A stretch of 18,915 nt of DNA from DASZMJ01 sp035551935 (GTDB lineage: Bacteria; Planctomycetota; Planctomycetia; Isosphaerales; Isosphaeraceae): positions 1-18,915 of the forward strand of contig DASZMJ010000008.1 in the NCBI GenBank assembly GCA_035551935.1, written 5' to 3'. Within the stretch, counting starts at the first letter, position 1, and the number at the start of each line of letters is the position of its first letter. The position numbers and the translations under genes were made by a program. This document shows positions 8,284-14,513 of this stretch, piece after piece. A model generated the notes under the pieces. The model was not told the origin of the DNA. It saw only the letters and a list, made by a program, of their open reading frames with translations, and did not search any database.

Positions 8284-9699
8284 TCACGCCAGGATCGACC
8301 GCACGACCTCGCCGCTGACGTCGGTCAGGCGCTCCTCGCGGCCGTTGTGGGGGAAGGTGAGGAGGGTGTGGTCGAGGCCGAGGAGGTGGAGGACCGTGGC
8401 GTGGAGGTCGTGGACGTGGACGCGGTCGACCGCGGCGCGGAGGCCGACGGCGTCGGTGGCGCCGTGGACGGTGCCCCCTTTGATGCCGGCGCCGGCGAGC
8501 CAGACGGCGAAGCCGTGCGGGTTGTGGTCGCGGCCCTTGCCCCCCTCCGACATCGGCATCCGGCCGAACTCGCCGCCCCAGATCACCAGAGTGTCGTCGA
8601 AGAGGCCGCGGGCCTTGAGGTCCCTGAGCAAGGCCGCGATCGGCCGGTCCGTCTTCCGGCACATCGCGGCGTGGTTGGCCTCGACGTCGTCGTGCGCGTC
8701 CCAGCCGGCGACGTCGCCGGAGTAAAGCTGCACGAACCGCACGCCGCGCTCGACGAGCCGGCGGGCCAGGAGGCAGCGGGTGCCGAACTCGGCCGTGGCG
8801 GGGTCGTCGAGGCCGTAGAGGGACCGCGTCGCCCTGGATTCGCGACCCAGGTCGACGGCCTCGGGCGCAGCGGCCTGCATCCGATAGGCGAGCTCGTAGG
8901 CGTTGATCCGCGCGGCGAGCTCGGAGTCGTCGCGGCGACCTTCCAGGTGGTGGGCATTGAGGGCCTGCACCAGGTCGAGGGTCCGGCGTTGTTCGGAGCC
9001 GACCCGGCCGTCGCGCGGGCGGAGGTCGAGGATCGGGCTGGAGCCGCCGCGGACGACGGTCCCCTGGTAACTCGCCGGCAAGAACCCCGCGCCATACGCC
9101 GGGGGCCCCCCCTTGATGCCGCCGCCGGGGTCGGGCAGGACGACGAACGCCGGCAGGTCGCGGTCCTCGGTCCCGAGGCCGTAGCCGACCCAGCTCCCCA
9201 GGCTCGGCTTGCCCATCAGGATCGAGCCCGTGTTCATCTGGTAGACGGCCTGCGGATGGTTCACGCTGTCGGCCCAGCACGACCGGATCACCGCGAGGTC
9301 GTCGGCGCAACGGGCGACCTGCGGCAGGAAGTCGGAGACCTCCACGCCGCTGGAACCGCACTTCCGGAAGGTGCGCTTCGTGGCCAGCAGCGGGTTGTGC
9401 GCCACCTTCCGCCGCGTGGCGACCGGGCCGAAGCTGGCGGGGAGGGGCTGGCCGGCGAGGCGCTGCAAGTCGGGCTTCGGGTCGAAGGTCTCGAGGTGGC
9501 TCGGGCCGCCGTGCATGAACAGGTAGATGACCCGCTTCGCCTTCCCCTCGAAGTGCGGCGGCTTCGGGGCCAGGGGGTCCTCGGCCCGGGCCCGGTCCTC
9601 GTTGAGCAACCAGGCCAGGGCCAAGGCCCCGAAGCCGCCGCCGGCCTGGCGGAGGAACTCGCGACGGGACGAAGCGGCGGGGGGTGCGTCGGCTCGCAT
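8284..9699 (-). CDS. DUF1501 protein with Tat signal
   Basis: Protein of 471 residues of the DUF1501 family, which belongs to the alkaline phosphatase/sulfatase-like fold superfamily. The N-terminus SSRREFLRQAGGGFGALALAWLL is a twin-arginine signal (R12, R13), so it is probably exported folded. Further family marks are YLFMHGGPSHLETFDPKPD after the signal, then LVIWGGEFGRMP and GRDHNPHGFAVWLAGAG, and the late VHDLHATVLHLLG. The frame extends to 9849, but those 50 extra residues are proline/arginine-rich and would push the Tat signal inside, so ATG 9699 is preferred (GAGGT four bases before it). DUF1501 genes are commonly beside DUF1549/DUF1553 genes, and the two products may act together at the cell surface. 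Here the partner at 5205-7364 is separated from it by a toxin-antitoxin pair. Family call is firm; biochemical role unknown. Confidence 0.93.
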   Translation of the reverse strand: MRADAPPAASSRREFLRQAGGGFGALALAWLLNEDRARAEDPLAPKPPHFEGKAKRVIYLFMHGGPSHLETFDPKPDLQRLAGQPLPASFGPVATRRKVAHNPLLATKRTFRKCGSSGVEVSDFLPQVARCADDLAVIRSCWADSVNHPQAVYQMNTGSILMGKPSLGSWVGYGLGTEDRDLPAFVVLPDPGGGIKGGPPAYGAGFLPASYQGTVVRGGSSPILDLRPRDGRVGSEQRRTLDLVQALNAHHLEGRRDDSELAARINAYELAYRMQAAAPEAVDLGRESRATRSLYGLDDPATAEFGTRCLLARRLVERGVRFVQLYSGDVAGWDAHDDVEANHAAMCRKTDRPIAALLRDLKARGLFDDTLVIWGGEFGRMPMSEGGKGRDHNPHGFAVWLAGAGIKGGTVHGATDAVGLRAAVDRVHVHDLHATVLHLLGLDHTLLTFPHNGREERLTDVSGEVVRSILA

Positions 9700-9916
9700 G
9701 CGCACCTCGGCGGGCTCGGGGATTCGCGGCGGGGGACGGCACGGCCGTCGTCCATTCAGCCTACCACGACCCTCCGGCTCGGACCAGCCGGCACCGCCGC
9801 GGCCCGGGCCCGGCGGCACCGTCGCCTCGCTCGTCAGAATCGATTCCACCGGTTTAGTTTTCCCCTCTTGTGCATCTTTTTCTTCGAATTCTCGCGTTTT
9901 TTCCTGGATTCCAGCC

Positions 9917-9922
9917 TATAAT
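9917..9922 (+). promoter_or_regulatory. -10 box TATAAT for the small membrane protein gene
   Basis: Perfect sigma-70 -10 hexamer in an A/T-rich patch, 93 bases before ATG 10016. The expected transcript would have a leader of roughly 85-90 bases. No convincing -35 hexamer is seen upstream, so the promoter may be extended or factor-dependent. Confidence 0.5.
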
Positions 9923-9959
9923 CAGGGTGCCCGCGGGGGGCCGGGACGACGATCGGAGT

Positions 9960-10001
9960 CCTCGGTATGCCCTTTGCTCCATCCGGAGGGCGGCACCGAG
10001 G
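9960..10001 (+). promoter_or_regulatory. Leader hairpin next to the ribosome binding site
   Basis: CCTCGGT (9960-9966) pairs perfectly with ACCGAGG (9995-10001), and CCC/GGG inside can add pairs. The last base of the right arm is the first base of the GGAGGG ribosome binding site (10001-10006) for the gene at 10016. The hairpin could partly mask that site. Regulation is inferred only from position. Confidence 0.35.
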
Positions 10002-10015
10002 GAGGGCCTGGAGTC

Positions 10016-10255
10016 ATGCATCTCGAGACGTGGGAACGGGTCAAAGACGCCCTGGTGGTCGCGCCGATCCTCTTGCTCCTGGCCCTCGGCACGTGGCTGA
10101 CGCTGCGGAGTGGCTTGGTCGGCCTCGGGACCGGCCCCCGGCTGCGGCGGCTGGCCGAGAACCTCTCGCACACCGTCCTGTATGTCGTCGGCGGGTCGGC
10201 GGTGCTCGCCGTGCTCCAGTGGATCGCCGGCTTCAGCATGGCGCTGGCCTGGTAG
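10016..10255 (+). CDS. Small two-helix membrane protein, unknown function
   Basis: Protein of 79 residues. Two hydrophobic segments are visible: about 13-30 (LVVAPILLLLALGTWLTL) and about 53-78 (TVLYVVGGSAVLAVLQWIAG and following). They are joined by a short basic loop containing GPRLRRLAENL. ATG 10016 is chosen because GGAGGG lies nine bases upstream and the protein begins directly with an amphipathic lead-in (HLETWERVKDA). Third codon positions are almost all G or C, as in real genes of this window. It stands alone, divergent from the DUF1501 gene, with its own -10 box. I do not recognise a named family. It is too short for a transporter alone and could be an accessory subunit or a stress-type membrane peptide. 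Confidence 0.7.
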   Translation: MHLETWERVKDALVVAPILLLLALGTWLTLRSGLVGLGTGPRLRRLAENLSHTVLYVVGGSAVLAVLQWIAGFSMALAW

Positions 10256-10407
10256 CTTCGACTTCCCGTCCTCGAATCGATCCCTCGGCAACATTCGAGT
10301 CGAACCGGGCCGCCGTCGGGCCCCGGTCGCCGGGACGATTCCGCGCCCCTCCCCGATTTTCCCCGCCGGTTTCTCGCGCGGATTCCAACTTGGAGTGTAG
10401 GAGGCCA

Positions 10408-10440
10408 CTCCGAGGGAGGGGCCTGGTGCGCCCCTCGGAG
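10408..10440. repeat. Perfect 9-bp inverted repeat (possible terminator or RNA hairpin)
   Basis: CTCCGAGGG (10408-10416) and CCCTCGGAG (10432-10440) are exact inverse complements around a 15-base loop. An alternative 7-bp stem, GAGGGGC/GCCCCTC, lies inside. It lies about 150 bases after the small membrane protein's stop. There is no T-run after it, so a classical intrinsic terminator is not supported. Confidence 0.5.
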
Positions 10441-10552
10441 GCCCCTGGTCGGGTCTCCGAGGCGGCGAGGCGCGCGGGGAAGGGGTGCGATGCGAATCGA
10501 ACGACCCAGGACACCATCCCGGCTGCCGCTCGACCTCATGAGTCCGGGTGAC

Positions 10553-10596
10553 GCGCCGGGTGCCACGGGTTCGAAGCCGAACCCGTGCCCCGGCGC
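10553..10596. repeat. Long interrupted hairpin, likely dispersed palindromic element
   Basis: The outer stem GCGCCGGG/CCCGGCGC (10553-10560 with 10589-10596) and the inner stem CACGGGTTCG/CGAACCCGTG (10564-10573 with 10578-10587) are both perfect. They are separated by a 3-by-1 internal loop and closed by the tetraloop AAGC. Eighteen paired bases in 44 is far beyond chance. From memory, similar GTGCCACGGG-type palindromes recur between genes in planctomycetes; only this copy is in the window. Confidence 0.65.
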
Positions 10597-10644
10597 CCAT
10601 CTCTCGGCAACCGCGGCCCGGCCCGCCCGACGGCCCCTCTTCGG

Positions 10645-10665
10645 AACCCGAAGCGCCAGCGAGGG
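10645..10665. repeat. GAAGCGCCAGCGAGGG-type dispersed repeat
   Basis: The stretch from 10645 to 10665 (AACCCGAAGCGCCAGCGAGG plus G) would translate as NPKRQRG. That heptapeptide is familiar to me from many unrelated 'hypothetical proteins' of planctomycetes, which are really translated intergenic repeats. The identification is from memory, and only one copy is present here. Confidence 0.5.
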
Positions 10666-10705
10666 CGACCATCCTCACCCGCGCCTCGCCAGCCTTCGCG
10701 CGAAT

Positions 10706-10746
10706 CAAAGCCACTTCGGACCCGCGCCGGCGCCAAACGAACCCAA
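10706..10746 (+). repeat. 41-base direct repeat, copy 1
   Basis: Begins CAAAGCCACTTCGG and ends GCGCCAAACGAACCCAA. It matches 10811-10851 at 38 of 41 positions without gaps. Downstream it shares the AACGAACCCA core with three shorter copies. Confidence 0.8.
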
Positions 10747-10810
10747 ACTTGGGGGTCCTGCGTCGAGTTTACCGGCGTCCGGCCGGCTCACTCCACGCAC
10801 CGGCGCGAAA

Positions 10811-10851
10811 CAAAGCCACTTCGGGCCGGCGCCCGCGCCAAACGAACCCAA
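10811..10851 (+). repeat. 41-base direct repeat, copy 2
   Basis: Differs from the copy at 10706-10746 only at repeat positions 15, 18 and 24. The two starts are 105 bases apart, a multiple of three, so both translate alike in one frame (KQSHFGP- and NQSHFGP-like). This is probably a coincidence of spacing rather than coding. Confidence 0.8.
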
Positions 10852-10967
10852 CAATGGAGAAGCTGGAAGGAGTTGGAGGATTGTCCCGATCGTGGGGTAT
10901 CGACGACGGGAATCGTCGGTGACGACGCGACGTCCTCCTTCGAAAGTCAGCCCCTCGCATCCGACCG

Positions 10968-10977
10968 AACGAACCCA
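10968..10977 (+). repeat. AACGAACCCA repeat core, copy 3
   Basis: An exact ten-base copy of the core, preceded by CCGACCG instead of the GGCGCC-like lead of the other copies, and followed by CGGG. Confidence 0.5.
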
Positions 10978-11022
10978 CGGGACTCTATGGAAGCTGAGCC
11001 GACTTTGCGGCCACGCCGCGAC

Positions 11023-11040
11023 GGCGCCGAACGAACCCAA
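11023..11040 (+). repeat. GGCGCCGAACGAACCCAA repeat, copy 4
   Basis: Eighteen bases identical to the copy at 11055-11072 and 17 of 18 identical to the 3' ends of the two 41-base repeats. Confidence 0.7.
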
Positions 11041-11054
11041 CGACGGCCGACCGC

Positions 11055-11072
11055 GGCGCCGAACGAACCCAA
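11055..11072 (+). repeat. GGCGCCGAACGAACCCAA repeat, copy 5
   Basis: Exact duplicate of the 18 bases at 11023-11040, starting 32 bases later. It is the last copy before the end of the WxxGxW protein gene. Confidence 0.7.
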
Positions 11073-11145
11073 ACGACCGACCCGGCGGTCTGGGGAGACC
11101 ATGCCGGATCGGTCGTCTCGGGAGATTGAGAGGGAGCCTGCCGAC

Positions 11146-12585
11146 TCAACGACGACGGCCGCCTCCTCGGGCCGGGGCCGGCGCGGGGTGGGGTGCGGGG
11201 GGTCGGGTCTCGACGCGGGGCTCATGGCGGACGGCGGACGGGGCGGCGGTGGGACGGACGGCGCGATCGACCTGGGGATGCTGGGGCATGGCCGGCGGGG
11301 CCGATCGGGATGCCTCGGCGTGGGGCGACGCGATCGGCGAGCGGGGGGCGTCGACGTGCCGGGGGGCGGCGAGGGCCGCCGCAGGGGCATCGCGATGGGC
11401 CGCGACCTCGCGACGTTGCCGCTCGGCGGCGAAGCCGTGCGTCCTCGCGGCCTGCCGAGCCAGCTCCTGCCGTTGCGCGGCCTCGACGTGCTCGAACCGC
11501 CCGGTATTGGCCACGCCCTGCGCCCCGGTGAGTTGGTTCAAGGGCCGCGCCAGCACCGGTGCGGCCCCGCCACGGCGCTGCATCTCGGCGAAGGTACCGG
11601 CCGGCCGGAGCTGGGGGTTGTCGCGACGCTCGTTATACGTCCGGTGCAGCTCGTCGGCCCAGCGGGGGTTGGTGCGGAGGTTGCGGACGGATTCATAGGC
11701 ATAGATCGGATCGTAGCCGTAACGACTGCCGTGGAAGGCGTACCAGGGATAGATGCCGTTCTGGAAGTTGTTGGCGGCGTAGTAGTTGCCGAAATAGTAC
11801 GAGCCGTACGCCGGCCGGACGAAGAGGCTCGACAGCAGGGCCGAGGTCAGCAGGCCGACGCTTGGCGTGTACAGGAAGTTGGGCTGCGCGTACAACGGCT
11901 GGGAGAAGGCGACGGGGGCGAACGGCTGGCCCCGGGAGGCGAGCGGATAGTCCCAGTAACCGGCGTTGTAGAGGTAGCCGTTGGGTGTATACGCGAAGGA
12001 GGCGGGCGTCCACATCCAGTTCCCTTGCGGCTCGACCCAGAAGCCGGGCCGCCAGGCGTAGCCGTCGCCTTGCCAGACCCAGTTCCCCGGCGCCCAGGTC
12101 GCGTTGGCCGATGGCGGCGGCGCGTTCGGGCCGTTCTCGAGGCTGGCCGGCGGCTCGGGCAGATACTGGACCCGGTTGGCGTCGAGCCCGGCCCAGTAGC
12201 CGGGGACCCAGCGATACCCCCCCTCGACCCCTTGCCAGTAGCCGGGGACCCACTGCCGACCCGGCGGCATCGCCCGCCAGAGGCCGCTGACCCAGATGTA
12301 ATCCTTCCGGGCGTCGTCCCAGGCCCAGTAGCCCGGGATCCATTGCACGTTCGCCCCCTCCGGCTTCTGGTCCGGCGGCAGCTCGTTGACCGGCGGCGGC
12401 GGCTCCTTGGGGACGACCGGGCCGGGCTTCGGGTCGTAGATCACCGGCTCGGCAAACGCTTCGTGGATCGGCCCTTGCGTCAGGACGTCGACCCCTTGCG
12501 GGGCCACGTCTTGCCTGGCCTTGGCAGGGACCGGCAGGACGCCGACGAGGGCCATCGCGAGGAGGACTCGGGTCTGTGTTCGCAT
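11146..12585 (-). CDS. Secreted WxxGxW-repeat protein
   Basis: Protein of 479 residues. The signal peptide is TRVLLAMALVGVLPVPAKA (about 5-23). A proline-rich linker (EPPPPVNELPPDQKP) leads to a block of YXWGXW-type repeats starting at W82: WIPGYW, WVSGLW, WVPGYW twice, WAPGNW and WRPGFW. Such repeats occur in outer-surface or periplasmic proteins of unknown function (PF12779-like). A Tyr/Asn/Phe-rich segment follows (YYFGNYYAANNFQNGIYPWY), then an Ala/Arg/Gln-rich coil and a Pro/Ala/Arg-rich tail ending in ARGGGRRR. ATG 12585 is chosen because GGAG lies nine bases upstream and the signal peptide starts there, although the frame is open to 12954. It is divergent from the glycosyltransferase at 12787 across 201 bases in which I see no clear promoter boxes. 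The tail may be disordered and may bind polyanions, which is inference. Confidence 0.85.
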   Translation of the reverse strand: MRTQTRVLLAMALVGVLPVPAKARQDVAPQGVDVLTQGPIHEAFAEPVIYDPKPGPVVPKEPPPPVNELPPDQKPEGANVQWIPGYWAWDDARKDYIWVSGLWRAMPPGRQWVPGYWQGVEGGYRWVPGYWAGLDANRVQYLPEPPASLENGPNAPPPSANATWAPGNWVWQGDGYAWRPGFWVEPQGNWMWTPASFAYTPNGYLYNAGYWDYPLASRGQPFAPVAFSQPLYAQPNFLYTPSVGLLTSALLSSLFVRPAYGSYYFGNYYAANNFQNGIYPWYAFHGSRYGYDPIYAYESVRNLRTNPRWADELHRTYNERRDNPQLRPAGTFAEMQRRGGAAPVLARPLNQLTGAQGVANTGRFEHVEAAQRQELARQAARTHGFAAERQRREVAAHRDAPAAALAAPRHVDAPRSPIASPHAEASRSAPPAMPQHPQVDRAVRPTAAPSAVRHEPRVETRPPAPHPAPAPARGGGRRR

Positions 12586-12786
12586 GGTTGGTCGCTCCAT
12601 GACGGGGAGGGGAACCGGCTCTCGGCGATCTTCCTGAGCACGTCCCGGGCCGCCGGGCATCGTCGATTCCATAGCATGCAAGGGGTCCGCCCGTCGAGGC
12701 CCGACTGGACAATTCCCGGACCCTCGACGACACTCCGGCCGATCTCGTTCGAGGGATGTCGGCGCAACGGCACGGAGGCCGCGGCG

Positions 12787-14409
12787 ATGGAGGGGGACGA
12801 TCCGAGGTGGGTGGGCCGGGTGACCTGGGGCTTCGTCGTCCTGGGGGTCGCCCTGCGGGCCTTCCGGTTCGCGCAGAACTACCCGCTCTGGGGCGACGAG
12901 GCGTTCCTGGCCGTCAACTTCATCGACCGGAGCTATCGCGACGCCTTCCGCCACCTGGAATACGGCCAGGTCTGTCCCCTCTTCTTCCTCTGGGCCGAGC
13001 AGGCGGCCGTCGACCTCCTGGGCTTCCGGGAGTGGACGCTCCGGCTCTTCCCGCTGCTCTGTGGGATCGGGAGTGTGCTCCTATTTCGATCCGTCGCCGC
13101 GACGGTCACGCGCGGCCGGGCCCTGGTCCTGGCGGTCGGCATCTTCGCGGCGAGCGTCCATCCGATCCGGCACGCGGCGGAGGTCAAGCCGTACGCGACC
13201 GACGCCTTCATCGCCCTGGCCCTGCTCTGGCCGGCGCTCGGCTGGCTCCGGGATCGAAGGGGATCGGGACGGCTCTGGCTCCTGACGGCGCTGACCCCGA
13301 TCGCGCTGGGGTTCTCACACCCGGCGGCGTTCGTCGCGGGGGGGATCGTGCTGGGGCTGGCGTGGCCGGCCTGGCGGTCCGGGAGGTGGTCGGTCCGCCT
13401 CGCCTTCGGGGCGTTCGTGCTGGCGACGGGGGCGAGCTTCCTCGTCTTGTATGCGCTGACGACCGAGTCGCAGGCCGCGGTCCTGCCGGGGCTCCGGGCG
13501 TACTGGTCGGCGTCGTTCCCGCCGCGGGACGACCCGGTCCGCCTGCTCCGCTGGCTCGCCTGGGTCCACACGGGGACGATGTTCGCCTATCCCGGCGGCG
13601 GCCAGAACGGCGCGAGCACGGCGACGTCCCTGGCCTGCGCCGTCGGCGCGGTCGTGTTGTACCGGAAGGGGAGGCGGTCGGCCGCGGCGGTCGCGCTGTC
13701 GCCGTTCGCGATGGCCCTGGTCGCGGCGGCCTGGCGGCGCTACCCGTACGGCGGCGAGGCCCGCCAGATGCAGTTCGTGGCGCCGAGCATCTGCCTGCTG
13801 GCCGGGATCGGCCTGGCCGCGGCGCTGGAGGCGATCCCGACGGTCCGACCGCGACGGCTGGCGACCGTCGCGGCGATCGCGCTGCTGGTCGTCGCCGGGC
13901 TGGCGCCGGTCCGCGACGACCTCCGCCACCCGTACCGCTTCGCCTACGACCGGCGCGCCCGCGAGTTCGCCCGGCGGTTCTGGCCCGAGCAGTCGCGCGA
14001 CGCCGACTGGATCTGCCTCTACCGCGACCTCGACCTTCGCGAGCCCGGCTGCTTGCACCTGCGGACGGCCACATATCTCTGCAATCAAGTCATCTACAGC
14101 CCCCGAGGCCGCGATCGCCCCGGCCCCTGGTGGACCCGGATCGACGACCGCCACCCCTTGCGGGCGATCCTCTACCACGAGACCCGGCCCGACAACCCCC
14201 GCGTCGTCGCCTGGCTCGCCGCGATGCGGGCCGGCTTCGCCCTCCGCGACACCCGCCGCGTCGTCGTGCCCGTCGCCGGCCCCGGCGAGCCACCGAAATA
14301 CGAAAATATTATCATTTTCGAGTTCGTCCCGAAGGCCCGGCCGCCGGCGCCGGGGCGGCCCGCCGAAAGGTCGGACAGACCAGTAGATATGGCGCGAGTC
14401 TTGCCTTAG
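12787..14409 (+). CDS. GT39/ArnT-like polytopic membrane glycosyltransferase
   Basis: Protein of 540 residues with about ten hydrophobic segments spread over residues 10-400, then a soluble C-terminal part of about 130 residues. The first loop has the GT-C acidic motif LWGDEAF (D37, E38), the expected catalytic site for transferring a sugar from a polyprenyl-phosphate donor. Further on are EVKPYATDAFIALAL and the CLLAGIGLAAALE helix. It would act on the outer face of the cytoplasmic membrane on lipid or protein acceptors. The start is well supported: GGAGG with an eight-base spacer before ATG 12787. The open frame extends about 2.2 kb further upstream, but that part is antisense to the WxxGxW gene and repeat sequence. 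A radical SAM gene follows after 104 bases on the same strand, so co-transcription is likely. An A/T-rich perfect inverted repeat (14301-14320) lies in the codons for KYENIIIFEF. Confidence 0.85.
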   Translation: MEGDDPRWVGRVTWGFVVLGVALRAFRFAQNYPLWGDEAFLAVNFIDRSYRDAFRHLEYGQVCPLFFLWAEQAAVDLLGFREWTLRLFPLLCGIGSVLLFRSVAATVTRGRALVLAVGIFAASVHPIRHAAEVKPYATDAFIALALLWPALGWLRDRRGSGRLWLLTALTPIALGFSHPAAFVAGGIVLGLAWPAWRSGRWSVRLAFGAFVLATGASFLVLYALTTESQAAVLPGLRAYWSASFPPRDDPVRLLRWLAWVHTGTMFAYPGGGQNGASTATSLACAVGAVVLYRKGRRSAAAVALSPFAMALVAAAWRRYPYGGEARQMQFVAPSICLLAGIGLAAALEAIPTVRPRRLATVAAIALLVVAGLAPVRDDLRHPYRFAYDRRAREFARRFWPEQSRDADWICLYRDLDLREPGCLHLRTATYLCNQVIYSPRGRDRPGPWWTRIDDRHPLRAILYHETRPDNPRVVAWLAAMRAGFALRDTRRVVVPVAGPGEPPKYENIIIFEFVPKARPPAPGRPAERSDRPVDMARVLP

Positions 14410-14513
14410 AGTGGGGCCGTCGATCGCGGCCCGGCTCCGCCGTCCTCCCCGTCGCCGACGTCCCTGCTCGCCCCGATCTGCCCCGGCCGCCTTCGCCAGG
14501 AGTACGTGCTTCC

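Larger units (their letters stand above)
9700..10015. other. Divergent intergenic region
   Basis: These 316 bases separate the DUF1501 gene (minus) from the small membrane protein (plus). The part at 9850-9925 is clearly richer in A/T than its surroundings and should hold promoters for both directions. A perfect TATAAT and a leader hairpin are listed separately. No small protein is credible here; reading frames crossing it are proline/arginine-rich. Confidence 0.6.
10256..11145. other. Gene-free repeat island
   Basis: About 890 bases between the 3' ends of two convergent genes. Open frames exist on both strands, but their products are arginine/proline-rich, contain the translated repeats and have no ribosome binding site or recognisable domain. 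The region contains two strong hairpins (10408-10440 and 10553-10596), a GAAGCGCCAGCGAGGG element (10645-10665), two 41-base near-identical direct repeats (10706-10746 and 10811-10851), and three shorter copies of the repeat core. I see no tRNA, CRISPR or transposase. Confidence 0.7.

Noticed and set aside
9700..9849. Earlier start for the DUF1501 protein
   Set aside because: It would bury the twin-arginine signal 50 residues inside the protein.
7918..9921. A 667-codon plus-strand frame opposite the DUF1501 gene
   Set aside because: It is a mirror of the DUF1501 codons (Val/Glu/Ala-rich) and also crosses the antitoxin gene; no ribosome binding site or domain.
10706..11072. CRISPR array
   Set aside because: Repeats are unequal in length, irregularly spaced and partly degenerate, and no cas genes are present.
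10585..12786. N-terminal extension of the glycosyltransferase frame by more than 700 codons
   Set aside because: The extension is repeat sequence plus antisense of the WxxGxW gene; GGAGG eight bases before ATG 12787 and the first membrane helix fix the start.
14301..14320. Inverted repeat CGAAAAT/ATTTTCG as a terminator
   Set aside because: It lies inside the coding sequence about 90 bases before the stop and has no T-run; probably just A/T-rich codons.
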